Of a DNA stretch of 64,000 bases, positions 9,557-18,956 are shown one piece after another. Within the stretch, counting starts at the first letter, position 1. Every line of letters starts with the position of its first letter. The notes beneath the pieces were generated by a model. The model was not told the DNA's origin and ran no database searches. It saw nothing but the letters and a program-made list of their open reading frames with translations. The stretch is from Legionella sp. MW5194 (lineage in GTDB: Bacteria > Pseudomonadota > Gammaproteobacteria > Legionellales > Legionellaceae): NCBI RefSeq assembly GCF_016864235.1, contig NZ_CP045732.1, forward strand, positions 2,887,501 through 2,951,500. The letters run 5' to 3'. A program made the position numbers and the translations under genes.

Positions 9557-10633
9557 GTGTTAAAAATCCAATGGCATCGCCTGGTGCGTTCGCGTTATTA
9601 CTGGCAAAAAGCAGCACTGATTCTGCTGATTGCCACCCTTGGCCTTTTCTCTATCCGCGCCTTGTTTCACTCCAAAGCCGTTCTCGAAGCGCCGGTTAAT
9701 AAACTGGTCGAAATCGAGATCGTAAAAAAGCAGACGCTTAGACAAACGATTCACCTGTTGGGTACCATTCATCCTCAACACAGCACCGTGCTGGTAGCCA
9801 AAGAGTCCGGCATGCTGGATGCCCTGGTTCCTACCGGCCAAAAAATAAGCAAAGGCACCCTGATTGCCAAAATTGCCAATCCCGATCGTGAAAAAAACCT
9901 GCAATTGTCCACAGCGGCCGTTGAACTGACCAAAGCACAATACCAACGCATCAGTCCCTTAATTAAAAAAGGTTACGTCAGCACCAAGGAAGCAGAAGAA
10001 AAAAAGCAACTCTGGATTGATGCTCAGAAAGAATTGTCTAAAACCAAGATTGAACTGGATAACTCCCGTTTTTATGCCCCCTTTGACGGCATCATCGGCG
10101 CGTATAAAAAACGTGAAGGGGCGGAGGTCAATGCCGGTGAAGCCGTGGTGAGCCTCTATGATCCCTCCTCTCTGATTGTGGATGTGGATATCCCTTGCAG
10201 TAACTTAAGCGATATCCATGAAGGACAGCCCGTTTATGTTCAGGGTAAAACCTACGCCTTAAGCCATCTGCAAAAAATGCTCGATGAAGACTCTCACATG
10301 TGCCCTGCGGATGTCGCGATCCAGTGCGACGAGTGCCTGCTGGGCTCAACCGTTGACGTCGATTTGGTGGTGGCTGAAAAAAAAGACACCGTGGTTATTC
10401 CCTTTCAAGCCCTCTTTTTAAGAAACAGCAAACCTTTTGTTTACGTGGTCAAACAACGTCGTATTGAGCTGGTTGCAGTAGAAACCGGACTTAAGCAACA
10501 AGATCAAATTGAAATTGTCCAGGGATTAAAACCCGGACAACAACTGGTTATTCGAGGTCAGGAACGTCTTTACCCGGGCATGACGGTTGATGTTGTAAAA
10601 CCTTCTGACGTCAAGGCCAGTGATCCATCATGA
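9557..10633 (+). CDS. RND efflux periplasmic adaptor (membrane fusion protein)
   Basis: HlyD/AcrA-type adaptor that links an inner-membrane RND pump to an outer-membrane channel. One N-terminal transmembrane helix (about residues 14-34), a lipoyl/barrel-sandwich hybrid split around a helical hairpin (VAKESGMLDALVPTGQKISKGTLIA ... FYAPFDGIIGA), a beta-barrel region, and a C-terminal membrane-proximal part (GLKPGQQLVIRGQERLYPGM). The start is uncertain: GTG 9557 gives 358 residues; an upstream TTG at 9488 gives 381 but sits next to promoter-like bases (TTGACA at 9480). The stop overlaps the pump gene (ATGA). Confidence 0.9.
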   Translation: MLKIQWHRLVRSRYYWQKAALILLIATLGLFSIRALFHSKAVLEAPVNKLVEIEIVKKQTLRQTIHLLGTIHPQHSTVLVAKESGMLDALVPTGQKISKGTLIAKIANPDREKNLQLSTAAVELTKAQYQRISPLIKKGYVSTKEAEEKKQLWIDAQKELSKTKIELDNSRFYAPFDGIIGAYKKREGAEVNAGEAVVSLYDPSSLIVDVDIPCSNLSDIHEGQPVYVQGKTYALSHLQKMLDEDSHMCPADVAIQCDECLLGSTVDVDLVVAEKKDTVVIPFQALFLRNSKPFVYVVKQRRIELVAVETGLKQQDQIEIVQGLKPGQQLVIRGQERLYPGMTVDVVKPSDVKASDPS

Positions 10634-13600
10634 AACTGACCAGTTATTTTATTAAACATCCCGTCATTGCCATCGTCTTAAACAGCATGATTGCTGTTTT
10701 GGGCCTGCTTTGTCTTTATAATCTTTCCGTGCGTGAGTACCCGGATATCAGTTTTCCCACCATCACGGTGTATGCAAGCTACCCCAATGCCAGTCCCGAT
10801 CTCGTCGAAACCTCCGTCACCAACATTCTTGAAGATCGCCTGGCCGGGATTGAGGGTCTGGAGACTATTACCTCCCAATCCAGCGCCGGCAGTTCACAAA
10901 TCACGCTGGTCTTTCGGCCAACGACCTCCATGGACAGGGCTTTAAGCGCCACCCAGGATGCCGTGGGTATGGCCAAAGCCCTGTTACCGGCTCAAGTCAA
11001 ATCGCCTTCCGTAGAACGCCAACGTAAATCCAATGGGTTGCCATTCATTGGCGTGTCATTAGAATCCTCTGTCCGTGATTTTGGTGAATTAACCCATTAC
11101 GCCAACCTTAACCTGAAAAATGTGTTTCGCAGCGTTCAGGGCGTGGCGACGGTGGATGTCTGGGGGCAGCCTTACACGTACACGATTAGTCTTAAGCCGG
11201 AAAAATTATTTGCCTTTGGAGTGAACACCGATGAAGTCGTTAATGCGCTTGATAAAAGCCGCATTTCCCTGCCTGCCGGGAATTACCGCAATAAAATTCC
11301 GAGCACTTTAAATTCCACGCTCCATACCCGGGAAGATTATGAAAACCTCCTGGTCAAAACCAACTCCAAACACCCGGTTTTTTTAGGATCCTTAGCCGAT
11401 GTGGCGCTGGAAACCGATAACAGCCAAATGCGGGTTCGGGTTAACGGCCATGCTGGATTGGTGTTATCCATTAATCGCGCCAGTGATGCCAACCCCATCG
11501 AAGTATCCAAAGAGGTTCGTAAAGTCCTTCATGGCATCCAGCAGAGCCTGCCCACGGATTTGCAGGTCAAAGTCATTATTGATCAGTCCGATTTTATTAA
11601 TGCCTCCCTGAAAAATATTCGCTCTGCGATTGGCGAGGCCATTTTGCTGGTGCTGATTATTGTCTTTTTATTTTTACGTAACCTGCGAGCTACCATCATT
11701 CCTTTGATTACTATCCCTGTTTCCCTGTTAGGCTCTCTGCTGTTTCTTAAACTTTTTGGCTTCTCCATTAACTTAATGACGCTGCTGGCGATGGTGCTGG
11801 CCATTGGGCTCGTCGTGGACGATGCAATCATTGTCCTTGAAAACATCTGGCGACACATTGAGGAAGGCTTATCGCCTTTCGAGGCAGCCATCCGGGGCGC
11901 CAAAGAAATTGGTTTCGCCATTGTGGCCATGACCTTTACCTTGGCCAGCGTTTATCTTCCCATTGCATTCATTCAGGGCATGCTTGGGCAATTGTTTATT
12001 GAATTTGCGGTGGCCTTAGCCGGTAGTGTTTTTATTTCAGGCCTTGTGGCTTTAACGCTGTCACCTTTGATGTGCGCGCGTTTCTTAAGTAAAGACTCCA
12101 AAAACTGGTGGCCGCAGTTTGATGTGTTTCTTGAAAAATTAGCCGAGCCTTATGGCCATGCCCTTGAATTTATTCTGCATCGGCAAAAGCTCACTTTTGC
12201 CACCGCCTTAATCTCGATTCTCGCCTGTGTGGTGTTTTATCAATTAATTCCACACGAAACAGCGCCCAAGGAAGATCGCAGCCTGATTGGCATCTATACT
12301 CCTCCCGTTGCGGGTGAAGATCTGGCCACTCTGGATAACAAGATTGCCAAACTGGAAACCAAAATCAATGCACTTCCGGAATCCACCAATCGTCTGACCT
12401 TTATTGGTGATTGGGGTGGCAGCATTGTGTTGCCTTTAAAACCCCACGCACAAAGGCACCGTACAGCCAGCCAGCTGGTAGACGAGTTACGGCCTGCCTT
12501 TAATCACTATCCTTCCATTGATCCGCACGTGTGGAGCTGGGATACAGGCTTACCCGGCATTGATGATGCGGGAAGCGGGACAGAACTGGCTTTAATCATT
12601 TCCACCCCTGAAAGCTACAGGCAACTGTTTGATGAAACCGAAAAATTAAAGTCGGCGCTGGATAAAACACACTTGTTTGATGATGTCAGTTATGAACTTC
12701 GTCTCGACACCATGGGCTACACCATTGATCTCGATTACAACCAGTTGGCCAAGCTGGGTTTAAGCGCCAGCCAGGTGGCGAAAACCATTGAAGTCTTTTT
12801 CAGTGGAGACAAATCACAGACCTTTGAAAAAGATGGCGTCACTTATAACGTCACCATCAAAGGCAGTAAAGCGCCCTGGGCACTCAATGAACTCTACTTA
12901 ACCACCCCTGAAGGCAAGCGGGTGTCTCTTGGGGCAATCACCACCATGCAACCCAAGGCACAACCGGCAACGCTTGATCACTATCAACAAATGCGCTCGA
13001 CTACGCTGCATGTGCAATTAAAAAAAGGCGATGCCATGGCCCATGCTGCGAAAACGCTCTGGACTCAGGCTAAAGAAAACCTGCCGTCTCACTATAAATT
13101 AACCTGGACCGGAGCGGCCAAAGCCTTGCAGGAATCATCCCATGTCATGCTCTTCCTGCTGCTGTTATCACTCGCTTTCATTTATGCCATTCTGTCGACA
13201 CAATTTGAGAATTTTATTGATCCCTTTATTATTCTGTTCACTGTACCGCTTGCCTGCTCAGGCGCCCTGCTATTTACCTGGCTGTTCGGTCAATCGTTAA
13301 ATATTTATACGCAGGTTGGTTTGATTACACTGATTGGTTTGATCAGTAAACACGGTATCCTGATTGTCGAATTCGCCAACAAGTTACACCAAAACGGCGC
13401 GACCCTGCTCGATGCCATTCAACGGGCGGCGGTGTTGCGTTTAAGGCCAGTACTCATGACCACGGGCGCCATGGTGTTTGGTGCAATTCCGCTGGTTCTG
13501 TCGCATGATGCCGGCGCCGAATCGCGTCATGCCATCGGCACTGTACTGATAGGCGGGCTTTGTGTCGGGACTTTTTTTACTTTGTTTATTTTGCCGGCCG

Positions 13601-13647
13601 TGTACATCATTATCAAAGGCAAACGCCAGCAGGTAAAAACACAGTAA
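10630..13647 (+). CDS. RND-family efflux pump, inner-membrane transporter
   Basis: AcrB/MexB-like proton-driven exporter of 1005 residues, near the usual family length. N-terminal cytoplasmic/TM1 segment (KHPVIAIVLNSMIAVLG), two large periplasmic loops, TM2-TM6 with the proton-relay Asp pair D397-D398 in LVVDDAIIVLEN, and a second TM block near the C-terminus. REYPDISFPTITV is a conserved N-terminal family segment. The adaptor is encoded just upstream with a 4-base overlap. No outer-membrane channel gene is adjacent, so a channel encoded elsewhere is implied. Substrate unknown. Confidence 0.95.
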   Translation: MKLTSYFIKHPVIAIVLNSMIAVLGLLCLYNLSVREYPDISFPTITVYASYPNASPDLVETSVTNILEDRLAGIEGLETITSQSSAGSSQITLVFRPTTSMDRALSATQDAVGMAKALLPAQVKSPSVERQRKSNGLPFIGVSLESSVRDFGELTHYANLNLKNVFRSVQGVATVDVWGQPYTYTISLKPEKLFAFGVNTDEVVNALDKSRISLPAGNYRNKIPSTLNSTLHTREDYENLLVKTNSKHPVFLGSLADVALETDNSQMRVRVNGHAGLVLSINRASDANPIEVSKEVRKVLHGIQQSLPTDLQVKVIIDQSDFINASLKNIRSAIGEAILLVLIIVFLFLRNLRATIIPLITIPVSLLGSLLFLKLFGFSINLMTLLAMVLAIGLVVDDAIIVLENIWRHIEEGLSPFEAAIRGAKEIGFAIVAMTFTLASVYLPIAFIQGMLGQLFIEFAVALAGSVFISGLVALTLSPLMCARFLSKDSKNWWPQFDVFLEKLAEPYGHALEFILHRQKLTFATALISILACVVFYQLIPHETAPKEDRSLIGIYTPPVAGEDLATLDNKIAKLETKINALPESTNRLTFIGDWGGSIVLPLKPHAQRHRTASQLVDELRPAFNHYPSIDPHVWSWDTGLPGIDDAGSGTELALIISTPESYRQLFDETEKLKSALDKTHLFDDVSYELRLDTMGYTIDLDYNQLAKLGLSASQVAKTIEVFFSGDKSQTFEKDGVTYNVTIKGSKAPWALNELYLTTPEGKRVSLGAITTMQPKAQPATLDHYQQMRSTTLHVQLKKGDAMAHAAKTLWTQAKENLPSHYKLTWTGAAKALQESSHVMLFLLLLSLAFIYAILSTQFENFIDPFIILFTVPLACSGALLFTWLFGQSLNIYTQVGLITLIGLISKHGILIVEFANKLHQNGATLLDAIQRAAVLRLRPVLMTTGAMVFGAIPLVLSHDAGAESRHAIGTVLIGGLCVGTFFTLFILPAVYIIIKGKRQQVKTQ

Positions 13648-13649
13648 TC

Positions 13650-13666
13650 GCTTAAGCAGCTTAAGC
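13650..13666. repeat. Short inverted repeat between convergent genes
   Basis: GCTTAAG and CTTAAGC separated by CAG form a 7-bp hairpin between the RND pump stop and the CNNM/CBS stop, overlapping the latter. There is no following T run, so a terminator role is only possible. Confidence 0.4.
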
Positions 13667-14926
13667 AGGGTTGGGGATTTTGATCATCCGCACCGTCTTG
13701 ATGGTGTTATCGCCCACTTTCAAGACTTCAATCTGGTAGTGATCAATCTGCAAACAGCATTCAGGCGGCGGGATATACCCCAGATGCTCGATAATGACCC
13801 CGCTTAAGGTGCGAGGCTCCAAGGCCGGCAATTGCCACCCCAGCAGGCGTTTCAGATGCCTCAAGGTAATGCTTGCATCGACGATCACCGAGCCGTCGTC
13901 CTGTTCAATGATATCCTTGCTTAAAGCCGCAATGTCCGTAGTAAACTCACCGACCACTTCCTCGAGGATGTCTTCCATGGTGACTAAACCTTGCAGATCA
14001 CCGTATTCATCCACCACAAAACAACTGCGTTTTTTCATTTTCTGAAAATTTAAAATCTGTGCATTGAGCGGCGTGGCTTCAGGAATAAAATAAGGTTCAT
14101 CGGCAGCCTTGAGGAGGCTCTCCTTGTCCAGACGTTCCTCAACCATCAGGTTAAATAAATCACGCACGTGAACTACCCCAATTAAATGATCAATGGTACC
14201 GCGATACAGAGGCAATCGTGTGTGTTGCGCTGTTTCCAATTGGTCAAGCAACTCGTGCCAGGATTGATTTACATCAATGCCAACAATGTCGCTTTTCGGA
14301 ACCATGATGTCTTCCACCGTCGCCTGCTCCAAATCCAGCAGACTAATCAGCATGCTTCGATGTTCCGTTGGCATTAATCCGCCAGCTTCATGCACTACCG
14401 AACGCAGTTCTTCACTGGACAGTAATTCCTTCTGGGCCTTATCGATGGAAATACCAAAACAGCGCAGCAGGGTATTGGTTATCCAGGTGACGGTTTTCAC
14501 GAAAGGCGCAAGCAGGGTCTGCAGTATCGTCAGAGGCAAAGCGCTTTTGAAAGCGACGGCCTGGGGATGCAATGCTGCCAGCGTTTTGGGTGCCAGTTCG
14601 GAAAAAACAAGAATTACCAGCGTCAGGATAGCGGTTGCAATCGCCACCCCGGCATCGCCATAAAGGCGTTGACCGACTAAAGTCGCGAGCATGGAGGCAA
14701 TAATATTGGCTACCGTATTGCCGATTAAAATGATGCTGAGCAGGCGGTCGGGACGAGCTAACAGGTTGTTAACCCGAATCGCTTGCTTATGCTTTTTCTT
14801 CACCATGTGGCGCAAGCGATAGCGGTTCAATGACATAATGCCAATCTCTGAACCGGAAAAAAAGGCCGACAGAATGACTAACAGCAATAGCAGCATGAAC
14901 AATGTCGTCAGTGATAACTGCCCCAT
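13661..14926 (-). CDS. CNNM/CBS-domain membrane protein (HlyC/CorC family)
   Basis: Protein of 421 residues from the ATG at 14926, which has an AAGAGA site; a TTG at 14950 is possible. The N-terminal CNNM domain has about four hydrophobic segments with SAFFSGSEIGIMSLNRYRLR, a pair of CBS domains (VEDIMVPKSDIVGID ... FVVDEYGDLQGLVTMEDILEEVVGEF), and a C-terminal CorC_HlyC transporter-associated domain. Related proteins act in magnesium/cobalt homeostasis; the historical haemolysin name is not evidence of toxicity. Divergent from ffh. Confidence 0.92.
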   Translation of the reverse strand: MGQLSLTTLFMLLLLLVILSAFFSGSEIGIMSLNRYRLRHMVKKKHKQAIRVNNLLARPDRLLSIILIGNTVANIIASMLATLVGQRLYGDAGVAIATAILTLVILVFSELAPKTLAALHPQAVAFKSALPLTILQTLLAPFVKTVTWITNTLLRCFGISIDKAQKELLSSEELRSVVHEAGGLMPTEHRSMLISLLDLEQATVEDIMVPKSDIVGIDVNQSWHELLDQLETAQHTRLPLYRGTIDHLIGVVHVRDLFNLMVEERLDKESLLKAADEPYFIPEATPLNAQILNFQKMKKRSCFVVDEYGDLQGLVTMEDILEEVVGEFTTDIAALSKDIIEQDDGSVIVDASITLRHLKRLLGWQLPALEPRTLSGVIIEHLGYIPPPECCLQIDHYQIEVLKVGDNTIKTVRMIKIPNPA

Positions 14927-15024
14927 GGTTTCTCTTGGTAGTAAAATCAAACCGACATCATAACAAAAGAATTCTGCTTGGCAGAGAGTATTTTTTACGG
15001 GCGGCGAACCATAATAAAGTACTT

Positions 15025-15053
15025 TATGCTGTGTCGTATCCTTGTGGTATAAT
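15025..15053 (+). promoter_or_regulatory. Predicted extended -10 promoter of ffh
   Basis: TGGTATAAT at 15045-15053 is a perfect TATAAT with the extended TG motif. The hexamer at -35 (TATGCT, 15025-15030) is weak, which fits an extended -10 promoter. The start codon of ffh is 29 bases downstream. Confidence 0.55.
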
Positions 15054-15081
15054 AACCACTTTTTTCTACAGGGTCATTGTC

Positions 15082-16458
15082 ATGTTTGAGAATTTAACCG
15101 AGCGGTTGACGCATGCCTTTAAAACACTGAGCGGCCAGAGCCGTTTCACGGAGGAAAATACCCAGCAGGCTTTGCGAGAAGTCCGCCTCTCTTTACTGGA
15201 AGCTGACGTGGCCCTGCCGGTCGTTAAGGATTTTATCGCCCAGATTAAAGAAAAAGCCCTGGGCCAGGACGTGGATGTCAACTTAAAACCGGATCAGGCG
15301 CTTATCAAGATTGTGCACGATGAGTTGGTGCATCTTCTTGGCGATACCCGCGCGGAATTGAATTTCAAAACCCAGCCGCCCGCTGTTTTTCTGATGGCAG
15401 GTCTTCAGGGTTCCGGTAAAACCACCACCACCGCTAAACTGGCGCGTTACCTGAAAGAGACAGAAAACAAAAAAGTCATGCTCGTCAGCATTGACGTGTA
15501 CCGCCCTGCCGCGATCGAGCAGTTGCGGTTGCTGGCAGAACAGCTGGATGTGGCTTTTTTTCCGGCTGAAAGCCATGAGCAGCCCGTTTCCATTGCGCAA
15601 AAAGCCCTGGATAGTGCACGCAAAAATTACGTCGATGTTGTCATTTTTGATACCGCCGGCCGCTTGCACATTGATACGGAAATGATGTCTGAAATCAAGG
15701 CCATTCATAAAGCCATTAATCCGGTTGAAACCTTGTTTGTCGTTGACAGCATGACCGGCCAGGATGCGGCCAATACTGCGAAAGCGTTCCATGAAGCCCT
15801 GCCGTTGACCGGGGTTATTCTAACCAAAACCGACGGCGATGCCCGTGGCGGCGCCGCGTTATCTGTCAAACACATTACCGGGCAACCCATTAAATTCATG
15901 GGTAGCGGCGAGAAAATCGACGCCCTTGAGCCCTTCCATCCCGATCGCGTTGCGCAACGGATTCTCGGCATGGGCGACATACTGACCCTGATTGAAGAAG
16001 TTGAGCGTAAAGCCGATAAGGCCACCAGTGAAAAACTGGCTAAAAAACTTAAAAAAGGCAAAAGTTTTGATTTGGAAGACTTCAAGCAGCAACTTCTGCA
16101 GATGAATAACATGGGCGGCATCACCGGCATGATGAGCAAACTTCCCGGGTTAAGCCAATTGCCCAAACAGGCGCTCAATCAAGTGAATGATAAAGCCATG
16201 GCGCAAACGATTGCCATCATTAACTCCATGACACCCAAAGAACGGCGTATACCCAAAATTATCGTCGGCTCCAGAAAACGGCGTATTGCCCAAGGTTCAG
16301 GGACTCAAATTCAGGACGTTAATCGCCTGCTAAAGCAGTATGAACAGATGCAAAAAATGATGAAAAAATTCACCAAACCCGGTGCAATGCAGAAAATGAT
16401 GCGCGGTATGGGCGGATTAGCCGGTATGAAAGGCATGTTTCCGGATGAATTTAAATAA
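15082..16458 (+). CDS. ffh: Signal recognition particle protein Ffh
   Basis: SRP54 GTPase that binds signal sequences and SRP RNA and targets membrane proteins to FtsY. The start is set at MFENLTERL, giving 458 residues as usual; the open frame extends upstream across the promoter but that part is not coding. N-domain helices (residues 1-90), G domain with GLQGSGKTTTTAKL, DTAGRL and TKTDGDARGG, then the Met-rich M domain from about residue 295 (QLLQMNNMGGITGMMSKL; GSRKRRIAQGSG for RNA binding; KMMRGMGGLAGMKGMFP). Confidence 0.97.
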   Translation: MFENLTERLTHAFKTLSGQSRFTEENTQQALREVRLSLLEADVALPVVKDFIAQIKEKALGQDVDVNLKPDQALIKIVHDELVHLLGDTRAELNFKTQPPAVFLMAGLQGSGKTTTTAKLARYLKETENKKVMLVSIDVYRPAAIEQLRLLAEQLDVAFFPAESHEQPVSIAQKALDSARKNYVDVVIFDTAGRLHIDTEMMSEIKAIHKAINPVETLFVVDSMTGQDAANTAKAFHEALPLTGVILTKTDGDARGGAALSVKHITGQPIKFMGSGEKIDALEPFHPDRVAQRILGMGDILTLIEEVERKADKATSEKLAKKLKKGKSFDLEDFKQQLLQMNNMGGITGMMSKLPGLSQLPKQALNQVNDKAMAQTIAIINSMTPKERRIPKIIVGSRKRRIAQGSGTQIQDVNRLLKQYEQMQKMMKKFTKPGAMQKMMRGMGGLAGMKGMFPDEFK

Positions 16459-16471
16459 TTATAGGAAGCTC

Positions 16472-16500
16472 TTCCCATACGGAGTTAATTTTCGTACAAT
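16472..16500 (+). promoter_or_regulatory. Predicted promoter of the rpsP operon
   Basis: TTCCCA (16472-16477) and TACAAT (16495-16500) are 17 bases apart, matching the sigma-70 layout with four of six at -35 and five of six at -10. The rpsP ATG follows after about 40 bases with a GAGGA ribosome site. Confidence 0.5.
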
Positions 16501-16540
16501 ACACGGCATTTTTACGTAACCACTCTTAACGAGGAAAACA

Positions 16541-16798
16541 ATGGTCGTTATACGTTTATCACGAGGCGGCGCCAAAAAGCGTCCTTTTTATCACATGGTT
16601 GTTACCGATAGCCGCAGACGTCGCGATGGTAATTACATCGAGCGCATTGGTTATTACAACCCGGTCGCTCGTGGCCAGGAAATCCCTTTACACGTTGAAA
16701 TGGATAAATTGGCTCACTGGCAAAGCGTTGGTGCACAATTGTCTGATCGTGTCAGCCAACTGATTAAGCAACACAAGAAGAGCCAAGCCGCTGAGTAA
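16541..16798 (+). CDS. rpsP: 30S ribosomal protein S16
   Basis: 85-residue ribosomal protein S16 with the family's opening [18 protein letters not shown] and the [19 protein letters not shown] segment. GAGGA ribosome site 6 bases before the ATG. First gene of the conserved rpsP-rimM-trmD-rplS operon. Confidence 0.98.
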   Translation: MVVIRLSRGGAKKRPFYHMVVTDSRRRRDGNYIERIGYYNPVARGQEIPLHVEMDKLAHWQSVGAQLSDRVSQLIKQHKKSQAAE

Positions 16799-16799
16799 C

Positions 16800-17309
16800 G
16801 TGAAAAAAACGATTGATTGGGTTGTTATCGGCCGCTTTGGCCGAGCTCACGGTGTGAAAGGATTGATTACTGTTCATTCATTTACTGAACCCCGTGATAA
16901 TGTATTGCGTTATACCGACTGGCATATCCAACGCAATAATCAATGGCAACCTGTTAATTTGCTACGCGTTGATGTCACTGACAAGCAAATTCTTGCTCTG
17001 GTTGAAGGATGCGCTGATCGAGAACAGGCAGCCAGTTTGACTAATCTGGATATTGCTGTAAGCAGTGAGCAACTGCCTGAATTACCTTCGGGTGATTATT
17101 ACTGGCATCAATTGATGGGCCTGCAGGTGATGAACCAGCAGGGCGTTCATTTTGGCACCGTGAGTGACATGATGCCGACGGGTTCGAATGATGTTATGGT
17201 GGTCCATGGTGAAAAACGCCATTTAATCCCCTACATTCCGGGCCGGTATGTTGTAGCGGTTGATTTAGAGAAACACGTGATTCTTGTCGATTGGGATGCT
17301 GATTTTTAA
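16800..17309 (+). CDS. rimM: Ribosome maturation factor RimM
   Basis: 169 residues, usual length. GTG start one base after the rpsP stop codon. N-terminal RimM barrel (VIGRFGRAHGVKGLITVHSFT) and a C-terminal PRC-barrel (DYYWHQLMGLQVMN ... LIPYIPGRYV ... ILVDWDADF). Assists 30S head assembly through S19. The stop overlaps the trmD ATG (TAATG). Confidence 0.97.
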   Translation: MKKTIDWVVIGRFGRAHGVKGLITVHSFTEPRDNVLRYTDWHIQRNNQWQPVNLLRVDVTDKQILALVEGCADREQAASLTNLDIAVSSEQLPELPSGDYYWHQLMGLQVMNQQGVHFGTVSDMMPTGSNDVMVVHGEKRHLIPYIPGRYVVAVDLEKHVILVDWDADF

Positions 17310-18058
17310 TGATTCATCTCGGCGTCATCACATTAATGCCGGAGATGTTTGCGGTTCTTGAACATGGCGTTGTAGGTCGAGCCATCAGTCAGGGAATTGC
17401 CAGCGTCGATTATTGGAATCCACGTGATTGGGCTTCCAGGCCTTATCGACAAGTCGATGACAAGCCTTACGGCGGCGGCCCCGGTATGGTCATGATGTAC
17501 GAGCCCCTGGCTTTGGCAATAACGCAGGCCAGACAGCAGATGCCGAAGCCATGCAAAACGATTTATTTGAGTCCCCAGGGACGAACCATTAACCAGGGCG
17601 ACTTGAACAAGATAGCCAGCGAAAAGCAATCCTTGCTCTTTATTGCTGGCCGATACGAAGGAATTGATGAACGAATCATCGAAAAACACGTGGATGAAGA
17701 ATGGTCCATCGGTGATTTTGTATTGAGCGGTGGTGAATTGGCAGCCATGATTTTTATTGATGCCGTGGTGAGACTGCTGCCGGGGAGTTTAGGCCATGCC
17801 GGTTCAGCCGAGCAAGATTCATTCATGAACGGCTTGCTGGATTATCCTCACTACACCAGACCGGCAACCATAGACGGCATGAGCGTACCGTCCGTCTTGT
17901 TGAACGGCAATCACCGCGACATTGAGCGGTGGCGGCGCAAACACGCTTTGGGGAATACCTGGCTGAAACGGCCGGGTTTATTGGAAACGATTAAATTCAA
18001 TGAATTCGACCGGCAGTTACTGGACGAATTTAAATGCGAACACGGTGATCCTGATTAA
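17309..18058 (+). CDS. trmD: tRNA (guanine-N1-)-methyltransferase
   Basis: SPOUT methyltransferase making m1G37 in tRNA. 249 residues. Signatures are DDKPYGGGPGMVM (about 50-62), YLSPQGR (about 86-92), FIAGRYEGIDERI (about 110-123) and the knot segment SIGDFVLSGGELAA (about 132-146). Overlaps rimM by one base. Confidence 0.98.
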   Translation: MIHLGVITLMPEMFAVLEHGVVGRAISQGIASVDYWNPRDWASRPYRQVDDKPYGGGPGMVMMYEPLALAITQARQQMPKPCKTIYLSPQGRTINQGDLNKIASEKQSLLFIAGRYEGIDERIIEKHVDEEWSIGDFVLSGGELAAMIFIDAVVRLLPGSLGHAGSAEQDSFMNGLLDYPHYTRPATIDGMSVPSVLLNGNHRDIERWRRKHALGNTWLKRPGLLETIKFNEFDRQLLDEFKCEHGDPD

Positions 18059-18085
18059 TAGGGAACACCCATTTGAGGAGTAACC

Positions 18086-18451
18086 ATGACTAACATCATT
18101 GATGAATTGAATGCCGAACAAATGAAAGGCAAAAACATTCCTGAATTCAGCCCAGGGGATACTGTTCTGGTGCAGGTAAAAGTAAAAGAAGGAAGCCGTG
18201 AGCGTCTTCAGGCCTTTGAAGGCATCGTGATTGCTAAACGCAACCGTGGTCTGAACTCCGCGTTTACAGTTCGTAAAATTTCTCACAATGTCGGTGTAGA
18301 GCGTGTATTCCAGACTTACAGCCCAATCGTTGACAGCATTACTGTTAAACGCCGTGGTGACGTCCGACGCGCCAAGCTTTATTACCTGCGTGATCTGGCT
18401 GGTCGTGCTGCCCGTATTAAAGAAAAACTGACTGGTAAGAAAGAAGGGTAA
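18086..18451 (+). CDS. rplS: 50S ribosomal protein L19
   Basis: 121 residues. Contains [32 protein letters not shown] and [10 protein letters not shown], all typical of bL19. GAGGAGT ribosome site before the ATG. Last gene of the operon; a strong hairpin follows immediately. Confidence 0.98.
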   Translation: MTNIIDELNAEQMKGKNIPEFSPGDTVLVQVKVKEGSRERLQAFEGIVIAKRNRGLNSAFTVRKISHNVGVERVFQTYSPIVDSITVKRRGDVRRAKLYYLRDLAGRAARIKEKLTGKKEG

Positions 18452-18455
18452 TTGC

Positions 18456-18490
18456 AAAGGCATCCTGTTTCGACAGGATGCCTTTCTTCC
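18456..18490 (+). terminator. Rho-independent terminator after rplS
   Basis: A perfect 13-bp stem (AAAGGCATCCTGT paired with ACAGGATGCCTTT) closed by a TTCG tetraloop, followed by TTTCTTCC. It starts 5 bases after the rplS stop and ends just before ogt, so ogt probably needs read-through or its own promoter. Confidence 0.88.
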
Positions 18491-18494
18491 TGCC

Positions 18495-18956
18495 ATGCTC
18501 AGTTTGACTGCCTATCAAACCCCGGTTGGCTGGCTTAATGTTCGGTACGATGAGCATTTTGTCTTTGGAGCTGTGTTCAGCCACACTCCGTTTGACAATG
18601 CAGCACCCACAACAACCCCCTTGTGCCTGACCATTGCCCGGGAACTTGACCATTATTTCAGCGATCCCCATTACCGCTTTCAGCTCCCTTTAAAGCCCCT
18701 GGGAACCCCTTATCAACAACGCGTGTGGAATGCTCTGCTGGTTATTCCGGTAGGCCGCACCGTCACTTACGGGGAACTGGCCAATACACTGCAATCCAGC
18801 CCACGTGCAATAGGGCAAGCCTGTAAAAGCAATCCCCTTGCTCTATTTATCCCCTGCCATCGTGTGGTCGGTAAGGACAACCCGGGTGGTTACATGGGGC
18901 ATGCGAATGCCTTAAGTTACAAACATGATTTATTGTCGCACGAAGGCTATAACTGA
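18495..18956 (+). CDS. ogt: Methylated-DNA--protein-cysteine methyltransferase
   Basis: Repairs O6-alkylguanine by suicidal transfer to its cysteine. 153 residues. The active-site motif IPCHRVVG is at about residues 125-132, preceded by the DNA-binding helix TYGELANTL and SSPRAIGQACKSNPL. The N-terminal ribonuclease-like part is short. The 3' end overlaps the convergent gene by 10 bases. Confidence 0.95.
   Translation: MLSLTAYQTPVGWLNVRYDEHFVFGAVFSHTPFDNAAPTTTPLCLTIARELDHYFSDPHYRFQLPLKPLGTPYQQRVWNALLVIPVGRTVTYGELANTLQSSPRAIGQACKSNPLALFIPCHRVVGKDNPGGYMGHANALSYKHDLLSHEGYN

Noticed and set aside
14902..15081. Upstream extension of the ffh frame
   Set aside because: The extra 60 codons cross the predicted promoter and the CNNM start, and would give a non-standard Ffh N-terminus.
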